NCBI GenBank assembly: GCA_013396995.1
Contig: VWZP01002231.1
Coordinates: forward strand, 290,248-354,247
Length of the DNA: 64,000 nucleotides
Reading direction: 5' to 3'
Origin: Dicaeum eximium
Lineage: Eukaryota > Chordata > Aves > Passeriformes > Dicaeidae
Made by a program: the position numbers and the translations under genes. The notes under the pieces are model-generated. The model ran no database searches. It worked only from the letters and a program-made list of their open reading frames with translations, and was not told the DNA's origin. Below are positions 1 to 9,521 of the stretch, in pieces. Positions within the stretch are counted from its first letter, which is position 1. Each line of letters opens with the position of its first letter.

Positions 1-388
1 GTAAGCCATTGGCTGTGTATACAGTAGTGTTGCAGAAAAGGGGGAGTTGAAGAGTGCGATGACTTTGACTTGAAGTCTTACCTAAGAGAAAGGTGTGACA
101 GTCTGAAGTGGGAAGGGAAGAATTGTGTTTTAAGTGTGCATTTCTCTGTTCCTCTTGTTCTTCATCTGTCAAGCCCCCGTTGATGTGAGCCTGCATCAGT
201 CACACTGGCCTCAAGGTCTGCAAAAGTGGCTGTGAACGCAGTGGCCGTGGAAGTGACCTTATGATGTGGCACGTGTTCATCAGCTGCTTTGATATAGGAA
301 AGCAGCTGAGCTCTTGTCCTTACCTGTCCCGATCTCCTGTTTGTTCACCTGGATTTTTAACTTCTGTTTGTTTGCTTGATTTCCAAAG
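1..388 (+). other. LRP6: LRP6 intron upstream of the first visible exon
   Basis: Non-coding sequence before the first visible LRP6 exon. It begins with GTAAG, a good vertebrate splice-donor word, and ends with the acceptor AG at 387-388. It may therefore be one complete 388-bp intron whose upstream exon ends just outside the window. No other exon, repeat or RNA gene is visible in it. That base 1 is a real donor is an inference, because the upstream exon cannot be seen. Confidence 0.6.
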
Positions 389-625
389 AACCACCAACAT
401 GCTCCCCTCAGCAGTTCACCTGTTTCACAGGTGAGATTGACTGCATCCCGGTGGCCTGGCGCTGCGACGGCTTCACTGAGTGTGAAGACCACAGTGACGA
501 GAAGAACTGCCCAGTGTGCTCTGACACCCAGTTCCAGTGTGAGAGTGGGCAGTGCATAGACAGTGCCCTGCGCTGCAACGGGGAAGCGAATTGTCAGGAC
601 AACTCAGACGAGAAGAACTGCGAAG
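389..625 (+). CDS. LRP6: LRP6 coding exon: LDLR class A repeats 1 and 2
   Basis: LRP6 is a single-pass Wnt co-receptor that binds Wnt and DKK ligands with Frizzled and recruits Axin through its tail. This exon encodes the first two LDL-receptor class A repeats of the membrane-proximal ectodomain. Each has six cysteines and the calcium-binding acidic ending (EDHSDEKNC and QDNSDEKNC). The peptide starts PPTCSPQQFTC and is nearly identical to the mammalian LRP6 segment as I remember it. LRP5 is the alternative, but the tail encoded downstream is clearly LRP6. The acceptor AG is at 387-388. The exon starts in phase 1, completing a Glu codon, and ends in phase 1 before the donor GTACGG at 626. It is 237 bp and keeps frame with the next exon, whose first two bases complete a Val codon. 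It is probably exon 18 if the human structure of 23 exons is kept. Confidence 0.97.
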
Positions 626-2284
626 GTACGGAGGATGCTGCCAGGTGGGATGGAAACCTACCTGTCACAGGGACACTGGGATGAGTACCAGCGTTATTGC
701 TGAGTAGGATTTGAAAAGATCCAAAGTTCTGCCAGTTTTTAAACTGGTCTGTTAAGTAGAAGTTATTTTGTAACTCCATACTTTTGTTTCTCTACCTGTG
801 AAGTGGAAATTAAGAGTAATCTCTGTTAGTGGCTTAAATGCTGTTTGTGAAAAGTACTATCAAAAATGGCATGATTTTAAGCTCTGAAAACCTAGTATCT
901 GGGAGTGAACTATAAAGTGGAGCAAATCCTTGTCATAGCTTTCTGTGTGCCTTGTACTGAGTAAAGGTTTTGGGATTGTTTACTTTACAACACCTGAACA
1001 AAATGACCTTTTCTGAGTAAGTGGGAGTGAGAGAGAGAGGACATTTCTGGAGATCTCTTCTTCCCATAGAGCACAGCAAAAGAGAATATTTAAGCCATCT
1101 TTACAGCAGAAAGTGCTGTTGCCAGCACAATGAGAATTAAGTTCATTTTGGAAAGGACAGGTTTTGCTGGTAGAATCTGAACTGCCCCACCACTACACAA
1201 CACGAAATGTGAGCAATCTCATCCTTTCCCTATTGTAGTGAAGAGTTGTAGGGACAGCCTGTACACTTGAAAGGATGCTTCTTCTTTCCTCTCAGTGCAT
1301 TTTCCTTCTATGTGGAGACTGCTGAAATGTCTTTAATCAAGGCTAAATTTCTTTCCAAAAGACGTGCTCCAGCTCAAACAAAAACACAGAGCTAAAATTC
1401 CTGTGTGCTGAAAGGTGATTGTTAGCCGGCTGAGATGCTGACATCTGAAAATGTGTTGTGTAAGTTAAGTTCCCAGTGGTCATTCAGTGACTGGAGATGT
1501 CAGACTAGAGGCTGTTTATCACTTTCAAAGTGGTCCTGTTGCTGAGAGTATTCAAGTTGATTACAAATCAGAAAAGCCTTTAGTTTAACTTCTTAATTCA
1601 GCTGAAGACAAAAAAGGATTTCTGGATTTATGAAAAACAGGAGGCAAGAATATGTGGAAACAGCAGCAGGCCAGCACCTTGCCTGCAGCACCTTTTATTT
1701 TTTTAGTGTACTGGCAAGGCTTCAGCATTATATTCTGTCCTTCATTTAAGTTTAAAAATATAATATCAAGTCAATATATTGTCTCATGATTGAGGAGTTT
1801 TCTGGTTTACAGGAAGAGCACAAGGACATTAAGAAGGATATTAATCTTTCTTAAACCACTTTATTATGTTTTGGCAGATTTATTTTTCATAGCTTAATTC
1901 TTCTCTCTTATAAGTAAATGCTTAGGTTTGGAGATTGTTATAGTAATATTGCAATAACCATGTCCTGGGATAAGTGCCTGTCTTCTCAATGGCCTCTGAG
2001 TTATTTTAGATGAGGGTCACTTTATCTTGTAGTGTTTTTACTGTAAGCAGGTGGTAAAGCCCAGGTACCAGTGTGCACTATCCTCAACAGAACACGGAGT
2101 ATTCTTGCTCTGCATGGTTCATATGAGGGACTTTATGTGCCACTGGCTACTTTCCAGAAATGAAGCTTGCAGCACTCCAAGCTCTCCCAAGATACTCCTG
2201 AATGTATGCTTTGGTGTCTTTATTTCTGAATGATTTTCAAGAGAAGTTTCTGCTGCTGACTGTTGGTGTGGGGGCTCTTTGCAG
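626..2284 (+). other. LRP6: LRP6 intron
   Basis: Intron of about 1.66 kb between the exon for LDLR-A repeats 1-2 and the exon for repeat 3. The donor is GTACGG and the acceptor is a TTTGCAG-type tract. The sequence is AT-rich and unique-looking. I see no recognisable exon, RNA gene or repeat in it. Confidence 0.9.
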
Positions 2285-2395
2285 TGCTGTGTTTAACGGA
2301 TCAGTTCCGCTGTGCCAGCGGGCAGTGCATCGGGAAAAGCAAGAAGTGTGATCACAACCTGGACTGCAGTGACAGCTCTGATGAGCAAGGATGTT
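2285..2395 (+). CDS. LRP6: LRP6 coding exon: LDLR class A repeat 3
   Basis: This 111-bp exon is phase 1 to phase 1 and encodes the third and last LDLR class A repeat of the LRP6 ectodomain. It opens VLCLTDQFRCASGQC and closes with CSDSSDEQGC, so the six cysteines and the SDE calcium-binding motif are present. The human protein has CSDKSDELDC at the equivalent end, so the substitutions fall mostly between the structural residues. The acceptor AG is at 2283-2284 and the donor GTAAG starts at 2396. Its last base begins a Tyr codon completed by the next exon. One class A repeat per symmetric exon is typical of the LDL-receptor family. Confidence 0.97.
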
Positions 2396-4215
2396 GTAAG
2401 TGTACTGCCTGAGACTGTAGACTTGGTTGCAGCATCCAAAATTTGTTTCTCACCTTTCCTACAAGTTTGATTTTATTCTGCCAAGCAGACAGAATTAGTT
2501 GTTCCCATAACTGCATAACTCTTCATAACTGCTATCACGCAATTAATGCACAATGTGGTGGAATAGGAATAACAAAAATAATTAGTATTCTGAACCAGTA
2601 GTTTCTGAAGAAGAGAATGCTAGTTATTTTTCTTCTTACTTTTGTAGAATTTTAAAAGAAGTAAAAGGTTTGTTTTACTATTATGTTAATATGCTGAGTT
2701 GGTGCAATGTTAAAAAAATACCAATTGGCATGAGACATTCATATATAACTTCTCTGCTTCATGGTTTGCTCTTCCAGAGAGTTAACAGCAGGTGCTTTTA
2801 GAATCAGAGGAGCACTCTGTTTATACAGTAAACCTTACAAAATTTCTTTTTTTTTATCTTGAAAGGAAGTAATTCTGAGCTTGATTTCTGATTTGTAACA
2901 CGTGATATCCCCTACCCTGAAATCTCCAGGGCTCTACAAGAAAACCACTGCCTTTAAAATTCCAACTCGAAAGTTCACTTTCACTGTTGGTGCTTTAAAA
3001 GAAATTGTAAAACAGGGACATCTCATCTTGTGTTAGAGATTCTTATATCACAGCTGGCACACAGATAATTTGAAAATGCAAAGCCAGAGTTGGACCCTTG
3101 ATCTTAAGAAGGAGTATTAAGATATGTTCTGTCATGCTACCAAGTCACTAGTGACATTATCACAGGCTTGTGTAGCTCTCTTTATTAGAGTTTGTATGTT
3201 CTCCAGTTTTGTAACAGAGGATGGAAAATTGGCCCACCCAGAATAAGATGGCAGTTGTCACCATCCCTCTTTCACTATGATCAGAAGTCTGTTTACTTAT
3301 CTCTACAGACTGTGACAAGCTGGTTCAAGTGTGGGTTTGGTGTTCAGGGAGTAGAAAATGTATTGAGGAAAAAACTTTCAGTAATGCATAAGATGTAAAA
3401 CACTGACTAGAACAGAAAAATACTTTAAAGCCTGCCTTTCTTGTCAAATTCATGAGCACAGGCAGGGGGTTGTCAGTTACTCCCAGAAATGTCATTGCTT
3501 AGAATTGGTCTTGTAAAGGAAAGGCTCATATTGTAAAGGGAAAGCCACTCACTTTGACTGTCGAATAATTGTTTTGGGTACAGATTCCTCATAAGGTGGC
3601 ACCTCTCAGGCTGATGCTCAGCTGTATTTGTAACCATAAGGGTGAAGCAGATGTGGAATAGTTTAATAAATAGCAGCAAACCCCAAATTCATCACTGCTG
3701 AACAGTCAAAGTGATGCACTAGAAGTGATTGTTACACTGCTGAGAAAAGGGAGTGCCAGTCTGTTACACTGATAGCTGAGATGTGACATGAAAAGCAGTT
3801 GTTGCCATCTTCAGTGACAAGAAAAGCACAAGAGGAGTCCCCTGCACAGTGTCATCTGGAGACATGGCTGCAGGTCTTGTTCATCAAGTTCAAAGGAAAG
3901 CTCTGCTTGTCAGCCTGAAGCAAGAGTGGCCTTGTTCATCACTCCCCCTGCAAATGCATGGACTTACTGCTCATTTCCTGTTATTTGTGGTCCGAAAAAC
4001 CTCATGGCATGTTTGGAGGTCATCTTGGAGGCTGCAGGCAGCCCTTATGGACACTCAGAGTCTTTGAACAGACCTGTCCTAGGGCGTGCTTGTTCTTCCC
4101 ATATATTAATTTGAAAGTTGTTGTCTGCCTACAGAAGAGGAGGAAAGTGGAAAGATGCAAGAAAAACTGATGTTGGTCTAAACTTACATGGTCTGATTTT
4201 CCTTTTCCCTTTTAG
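2396..4215 (+). other. LRP6: LRP6 intron
   Basis: Intron of about 1.82 kb with donor GTAAG and a strong pyrimidine tract (CCTTTTCCCTTTTAG) at the acceptor. It is AT-rich for most of its length. Short open frames around 3.8-4.2 kb overlap one another in several frames and look like chance. No repeat family is recognised. Confidence 0.9.
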
Positions 4216-4446
4216 ACACAACAGAGGAACCTGCACCACAGCCCAACAACACCATAGGCTCCATCATTGGTGTGATCCTTACAGTCTTTGTGGTGGGAGC
4301 AATGTACTTCATCTGCCAGAGGGTGCTGTGCCCACGTATGAAGGGGGATGGGGAAACCATGACCAATGATTACGTGGTGCACGGGCCAGCCTCGGTCCCT
4401 CTGGGCTACGTGCCTCACCCAAGCTCTCTGTCAGGGTCTCTCCCTG
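4216..4446 (+). CDS. LRP6: LRP6 coding exon: transmembrane helix and juxtamembrane tail
   Basis: This 231-bp exon encodes a short Thr/Glu/Pro stalk (TTEEPAPQPNN), the single transmembrane helix (core IIGVILTVFVVGAMYF) and the start of the cytoplasmic tail. Just inside the membrane it keeps two cysteines (CQRVLC), equivalent to the human palmitoylation pair Cys1394/Cys1399. The lysine of RMKGDGETM is equivalent to Lys1403, which is ubiquitinated when palmitoylation fails and so controls exit from the ER. The exon also keeps NDYVVHGPASVPLGY and the serine-rich SSLSGSLPG segment. The acceptor AG is at 4214-4215 and the donor GTAAG starts at 4447. Phase is 1 at both ends. Functional roles are known for the mammalian protein; only the conserved residues are seen here. 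Confidence 0.97.
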
Positions 4447-5221
4447 GTAAGTAAATGGGGTGATCCTTGTCTTAGGCACCCCCTATCCACAGCTGTACTT
4501 GAGGATACTGTGCATCTGTGTACAGATGTCTGCTCCAGATGCAGTTCTTGGAAGCTGTGGGAAGTCAGGGCTGCCAAGGGCTGTTGCCATCCTTCTTTAC
4601 AATAATGAACTGCTATTTTACCCATGCTGTCCAAGCATTTAGGTAATTAGCAGAACCTAAGCTCAAATAAATGCACACACTGTGTATTTTCTTCTTTTGC
4701 TACTGAAGAATCCCCTTTTTGGGCTATTGTAGCATCAGCAAAGTTTCACAACAGTACAGGGTGAAGTTACTCAGAGTTATATTCATGGGACTTTAAACAT
4801 TATGTAATCATTCTTGGTATGTTTGTAGACTAAGTTTGTATGCTTGTGAGACTTCTTTCCAAGTCTGTAATGACCAGCAGGAGCTTTGGTCTCAGCTTAT
4901 TTCATTTACCGATGCATTTTCCAATACCAGTCCAAGCACATGATGCTACTGCTGTTTAAAAAGTAAAACTTAACCACAACATTGCACTTCATCTATATGC
5001 ATTGCTTCTGTATATATTGATTAAATATGTACTGTAACTTGTGGCTTTTTAGATCCAGCAGGCTCCTCTCAGAGCATAATTTGGTTTTAATACCAAGATA
5101 ATTATTTTTGGGTTTGCAAGTTGTGCTTATACTGCTGTTGTCCTCCAAATTATTTTTTAACCTTTCTTTTGTCTGTGAATTGAGGAAGAATTGAATATTG
5201 ACATACATCTCTGTTTTTCAG
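4447..5221 (+). other. LRP6: LRP6 intron
   Basis: Intron of 775 bp between the transmembrane exon and the serine-rich tail exon. It has donor GTAAG and acceptor TTTTTCAG. The sequence is AT-rich with no recognisable repeat or additional exon. Confidence 0.9.
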
Positions 5222-5358
5222 GTATGTCTCGAGGTAAATCTGTCATCAGCTCCCTCAGCATTATGGGAGGGAGCAGTGGCCCACCCTATGACAGGGCCCA
5301 TGTTACAGGAGCCTCCTCCAGTAGTTCTTCAAGTACCAAAGGCACTTACTTTCCTCCA
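5222..5358 (+). CDS. LRP6: LRP6 coding exon: serine-rich cytoplasmic tail segment
   Basis: This 137-bp exon encodes a conserved tail segment starting at MSRGKSVISSLSIMGG. It continues with GPPYDRAHVTGA, a run of serines, and TKGTYFPP. It links the juxtamembrane region to the first PPPSP motif and is rich in potential Ser/Thr phosphorylation sites. It is almost identical to mammalian LRP6, with conservative changes such as Val for Met after GKS. It starts in phase 1 by completing a Gly codon and ends in phase 0 at Pro. The following GTAAGT is a strong donor. Confidence 0.97.
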
Positions 5359-6527
5359 GTAAGTTTATTATTCATAAACCTTTAATAACTTTCAGGGAAG
5401 TGACAGTGTCTTTCTAAAGGTTAATCAATTGACAGATTAATATTTTGGTTTAGAATTCTAGCCTAATAAACTTGTTTGGATATGGAGTAAGTGACTTTGA
5501 AAGGGAAGAGGATTATCTTTTTCCAAAATGGTCTAGAAATTTTCACTTAATTTAAAAAAAGTTGTGAGAGAGCTCAGTGCCAGGAAAAAAGATTAGATTG
5601 AATGTCAGGGGAGATGAAAAAATCACTGTAGATGTTGAACAGTTCTGGCAGAGAGATCTCCTTTCATTATACTCTGCCATGTGCCTCAGAAAGTAAAACT
5701 AAGGCTGATTCTGTACAGACCTTTCAAGGAATTAAAATGAAGCTTTGTGTCATGTGTCTTACAAGTGACAGGTAAGTAAGTAAACAAGTTGTTTTGCAGC
5801 TCCATAACATCCCTCCATCACAAATGGGTGGTGTGCTGCACTAACTGCTGTGTACCAGTTGGTGCCAGCCCTAGAGAGCTCCCTGTCTCTTCACTTCCAG
5901 CATCTGTGGTGGTTGCTTTGGATATTTTTATGGAGCTCACCAAGCCACTGTCAAGTGTTAAAGAGTCCCATGCTTGCTCAGTGAAGGCTGGAATCTTCAA
6001 GTGTCTGGTTTTAGTTCTGAGAATCAACTGATCAGGCTTTAAATCAGCTTTAAATTAATCCAAACACAGGGAGTAAGAACCTGCCTGCACAGGGAAGGAA
6101 TGCTTGCCTTGGCCAGCACACTGCAAGTATTGTCAGCAGAGCAGTACTTGGGGACTGCAGCTTGCAGGAGCAGAGATCTGCCAGTCTGCCTTGGGTAGTG
6201 GTATCCCTAGTGACAATCTAGAATTGAACAGCTGGCTGCAACTTTACTTTTCAGCACTGGCTAGGTCAAAATAGCCACAGCAGTCACCATTTTTTGAGAA
6301 GAGCTTAGTAGTAGCCAATAGGAATGGCAACAAATGGCATTTCCAGGGTTTGCTTAAGAGCTGGGGAATAAACAGGAAAAAATCCTGTTTGCTAGGAGGG
6401 CTATATGTGCAGTTCTTTACTTAAAGTTCCTATTAGACAGTATTAAAAATTATAAACTGGTGTTTTCTCGAGTTCCCTTTGTATCTTTCCTTTTTAAAAG
6501 TGACTTTTATCCTTTCTTACTCCTTAG
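5359..6527 (+). other. LRP6: LRP6 intron
   Basis: Intron of about 1.17 kb with donor GTAAGT and acceptor CTTACTCCTTAG. A short open frame at 5.8-6.0 kb is present on both strands and shows no homology that I recognise. No repeats are recognised. Confidence 0.9.
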
Positions 6528-6626
<99 letters not shown>

Positions 6627-7477
6627 TAATTACTATTAAAATAGCTTCTGTCAGATCAAAGCAGTTAGTGTAGAAAATGCAGAATAAAGGCAGCCTCTTC
6701 TCTGTAAGAGTTACAAAGGTCCTAATTCTGCAAGCACTAAACTGGTACTTAAATGGGCTCACGTGTATCATGTCACTGCTGCCTGTGTAGAAGTGCAGCA
6801 GTTTGAAGTCAGTAATTCACTAAGTGGGTTGTGATACATCCCTAGGGTATATTCCTTAGGGGGAATGACAGCACCCACCACAAAATTAGCTACATACCAA
6901 AAGAAACACAGTACCATGAGTATTTGGAGCAAAAAAAACTTACCCTGGAGTGAATCCTGCCTTTTTTTAGGCTTCTGCCATAAATGATTTGTTACATAAT
7001 TATAAGAAATTATAAGCAAATAGCCTGTGGAGGAAAAGTTGGCAATATAATGGCTAATAGGTCAGAAGTAACATTAATATTGTTGTCTAGATAAAGCAGA
7101 GCATTTCTAGTTTGACATATTAAGGGTTAATATCTGGAAAAGATTGCTAACCTTTTGCTTTATTTTCTCTTGACTAGTATTTATGAGCATGCATTTTATC
7201 TCTGTTTGTATTTTTCTTACCTTCCCTGTAAGAATGCTGGAGTTAGTTATGATTTTATAACAAGTTACCAAAAATAGAGGAACAGACCCCTGCTACCCAA
7301 GGGTGTAAAAGTTCCCCTCCCAAACCACCAGTAGATGTGGTCAGTAAGAAGAGAATGCTGTATTTGTCTGAAAGATGTGCCTCCCCTAACACAGATCCTT
7401 TGGGAGCTTTGGATAATGAGGTCTCTGGGGCTGAACAGACATCTCTTCTCCATTAGCAGAAAATATGGCCTCTGTTG

Positions 7478-7550
7478 TGCAGAAGGTCAGACCAGATGTT
7501 TATAATGATCCCTTGCAGCCATATGAAAAATCCTTTAAAATTATAATTCT
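7478..7550 (+). mobile_element. Ancient CR1-like LINE 3' tail
   Basis: The stretch reading GGTCAGACCAGATG, then TAATGATCCCTTGCAGCC resembles the 3' end of old amniote CR1 elements. Those typically read 'ggtcagactagatga..' then 'taatggtcccttctggcc'. It lies in the last LRP6 intron. The match is short and diverged, and upstream boundaries are not clear. Confidence 0.45.
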
Positions 7551-7782
7551 CTAATGAAAGAAGCCAAATTCAGGCACCAGCATGGGTCATCCACTGGTTA
7601 GCTGTTGTGACTTTTAGTACTATAAATTATATTAGGGATGTAGCATAGGGTTCAATATTTTCCAAATGCTCCCTCACCCAAAAATAAACACTGGTCTTGT
7701 TGCTTCAGATCTTATTGCTTTCCTAATATTCTGACTTGACTATAGAGGAGCTGCATCCCCTTGTGTCCCCAGCCATTGACTG

Positions 7783-7801
7783 TCATGCTGGGAGTTGTAG
7801 T
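7783..7801 (-). promoter_or_regulatory. ZNF143/THAP11-type motif (one mismatch)
   Basis: On the - strand the sequence reads ACTACAACTCCCAGCATGA. It matches the established ZNF143/THAP11-associated consensus ACTACANNTCCCAGNNNGC except at the penultimate base plus one. The site is intronic in LRP6. It is a sequence match only; binding is not shown. Confidence 0.45.
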
Positions 7802-8279
7802 TACCATGCATTTCCTTTTCTAATTTGTTTCTTTGAAACTATCTTGAGCTCATTTTGAAAGATGTTTTGTGGTAGCAGTCTTTGATTTCATCCCTGTTAC
7901 TTCTCTAAGGAATGCTTCTAAGTGCTATGAGTGTGCTAGCTAATTTTCAGTCTTTCTGTCTGGCCTTGGAAGTTAGTATCCAGAAATTGCATAATGGAAA
8001 CAAAATTATCTTCTCCATAATTGCAACACAGTTATTACACAGGCTCATGCACACCCCTACCATCCCTGCCCCGCTGTCTTAGGAGCAACTTTTTCTGCCT
8101 CAGTTAAGTCCTTAGGGAGCCTGTTGTGTGAGAGACTGTTCTCGGCCACTGCTCCTTTCTGTGGCACAACACAAGCTCTTACAGGTGCTCCTTGCATCTC
8201 TGAGCAGGCAGTGCCAGGGTCACTGGAAACATCTGGAGACTGGGAAGCGCTTAGCAAACCTGTGCTCTCCAGTGATCTT

Positions 8280-8430
8280 GGAATCACAGAATGCTGTGGG
8301 TGGGAGGGAACTTTAGCCCATCCAGTTCCACCCTCTGCCATGGGCAGGGACATCTTCCACTGGACCAGGTTACTCCATGCCCTGTCCAGGCTGGCCTGGA
8401 ACACTTCCAGGCATGGGGAACCCACAACAT
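8280..8430 (-). mobile_element. CR1 LINE fragment (3' end, reverse orientation)
   Basis: Read on + the segment runs from AATCACAGAATGCTGTGGG through 'gccatgggcagggacatc' to 'ggcctggaacacttcc'. This is the reverse complement of the familiar avian CR1 3' end, so the element is inserted antisense to LRP6 in its last intron. It is truncated and does not code. Confidence 0.85.
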
Positions 8431-8732
8431 TATGGATTAATTTAACCCAAACATGGTAATAGAATACTTACACCAAACATGGCACACTATCCAATCCCAG
8501 CAGTTTCAAGCACAAAATTAATTTTCTACGAGCAAAGCAGCACAACATAAATTTATGTGATGGGTTGCTCAGAGCTAAAATTAATTCGTTTTACGAGCTA
8601 CAGAATCGATAAAGAAATTGGCATCCCTTTCACCTGTTGCTGCGATGTGCCCAACGCTGTGCTGTAGCACTTCTGCAGGGAAGTTCGGAGAGGAGATGCT
8701 GTGCATCTCCGTTCTCTCTTTCCGCCTTGGCT

Positions 8733-8790
8733 TATCCCCTTTGAGAAAGGAAAAATGACCCTATCCCCTTTGAGAAAGGAAAAATGACCC
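8733..8790 (+). repeat. 29-bp tandem duplication before the LRP6 last-exon acceptor
   Basis: Two identical adjacent 29-bp copies start with TATCCCCTTTGAGAAAGG, the second beginning at 8762. The second copy ends 16 bp before the first base of the terminal exon. The duplicated unit therefore occupies the region where a branch point would normally lie. The duplication is seen directly; any effect on splicing is inference. Confidence 0.95.
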
Positions 8791-8806
8791 TTTTCCCCCG
8801 CTACAG

Positions 8807-9098
8807 CTACCGGCCCTACAGCTACCGGCACTTCGCGCCGCCCACGACGCCCTGCAGCACGGACGTGTGCGACAGCGACTACGCCCCGAGCCGCCGGGTC
8901 CCCGCGGCCGCCGCCAAGGGCTACACCAGCGACCTCAACTACGACTCGGAGCCGGTGCCGCCGCCGCCCACGCCGCGCAGCCAGTACCTGTCGGCCGAGG
9001 AGAACTGCGAGAGCTGCCCGCCGTCCCCCTACACCGAGCGCAGCTACTCGCACCACCTGTACCCGCCGCCGCCGTCGCCCTGCACCGACTCCTCCTGA
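8807..9098 (+). CDS. LRP6: LRP6 terminal coding exon: four PPP(S/T)P motifs and stop
   Basis: This exon encodes the C-terminal 96 residues of LRP6 and the TGA stop, after completing a Ser codon. It carries the remaining four signalling motifs: APPTTPCSTD, VPPPPTPRSQY, CPPSPYTERS and PPPPSPCTDSS at the very end. They equal human Thr1530, Thr1572, Ser1590 and Ser1607. Together with the motif in the previous exon, all five Axin-docking sites are intact. Compared with human, a short stretch after SRR is changed and one residue shorter (VPAAAAKG for MTSVATAKG). A Tyr before ESCPPSP is replaced by Cys. Every one of the 96 complete sense codons ends in G or C, unlike the upstream exons, but the protein is conserved, so this is not a retrocopy. 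The acceptor AG is at 8805-8806. Confidence 0.97.
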
Positions 9099-9237
9099 GG
9101 GGCCGCCCCCCGCCCCGCCACCTCCGCTCCGCGCTGTAAATACGAAAGGTTCTGCTGGGGACGGGGGGAGGGAGTCGAGGACAGTGTACAGTTAAATGTG
9201 GGGCGGAGGAACACTGAAGATACTTGTACAGAAGAAT

Positions 9238-9271
9238 TTAAAAAAAAAAAAGAAAAAAGAAAAAAAAAAAA
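9238..9271 (+). repeat. A-rich tract in the LRP6 3' UTR
   Basis: A run of A bases interrupted by single G bases, about 34 bp. It lies about 140 bp downstream of the stop codon and is likely to be length-variable. Confidence 0.9.
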
Positions 9272-9515
9272 GGATATTTATATATTTTCTTAAACAGCAG
9301 CTGCTGCTTGTGCCATAAGAAGAAAAATTTTTGTATAAAAGAACCCAGACGTTTGTACAAAAAGTTTTTATTTTTGCAAATGGAACACAAAAACATGCCT
9401 TAATCCAGTGAAGTGACTGAGTACATAAGGAAGTGGAAGGACTGGGATATGTTACTTGTCCAGCAAGGTGATATGTGGGTTTTGTCAATACCAAAAATGT
9501 CTAAAGTAATTAATA

Positions 9516-9521
9516 ATAAAG
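9516..9521 (+). terminator. Candidate proximal polyadenylation signal AATAAA
   Basis: Canonical AATAAA in the LRP6 3' UTR, about 420 bp after the stop. Use would give a short-UTR isoform. It is only a motif match. Confidence 0.4.

Noticed and set aside
376..684. LRP5 instead of LRP6 as the gene identity
   Set aside because: The tail wording in the later exons ([43 protein letters not shown]) is that of LRP6.
9516..9521. Proximal AATAAA as the sole end of the LRP6 gene
   Set aside because: LRP6 is known for a multi-kilobase 3' UTR. Repeat-free AT-rich sequence continues to paired signals at 14.67-14.78 kb.
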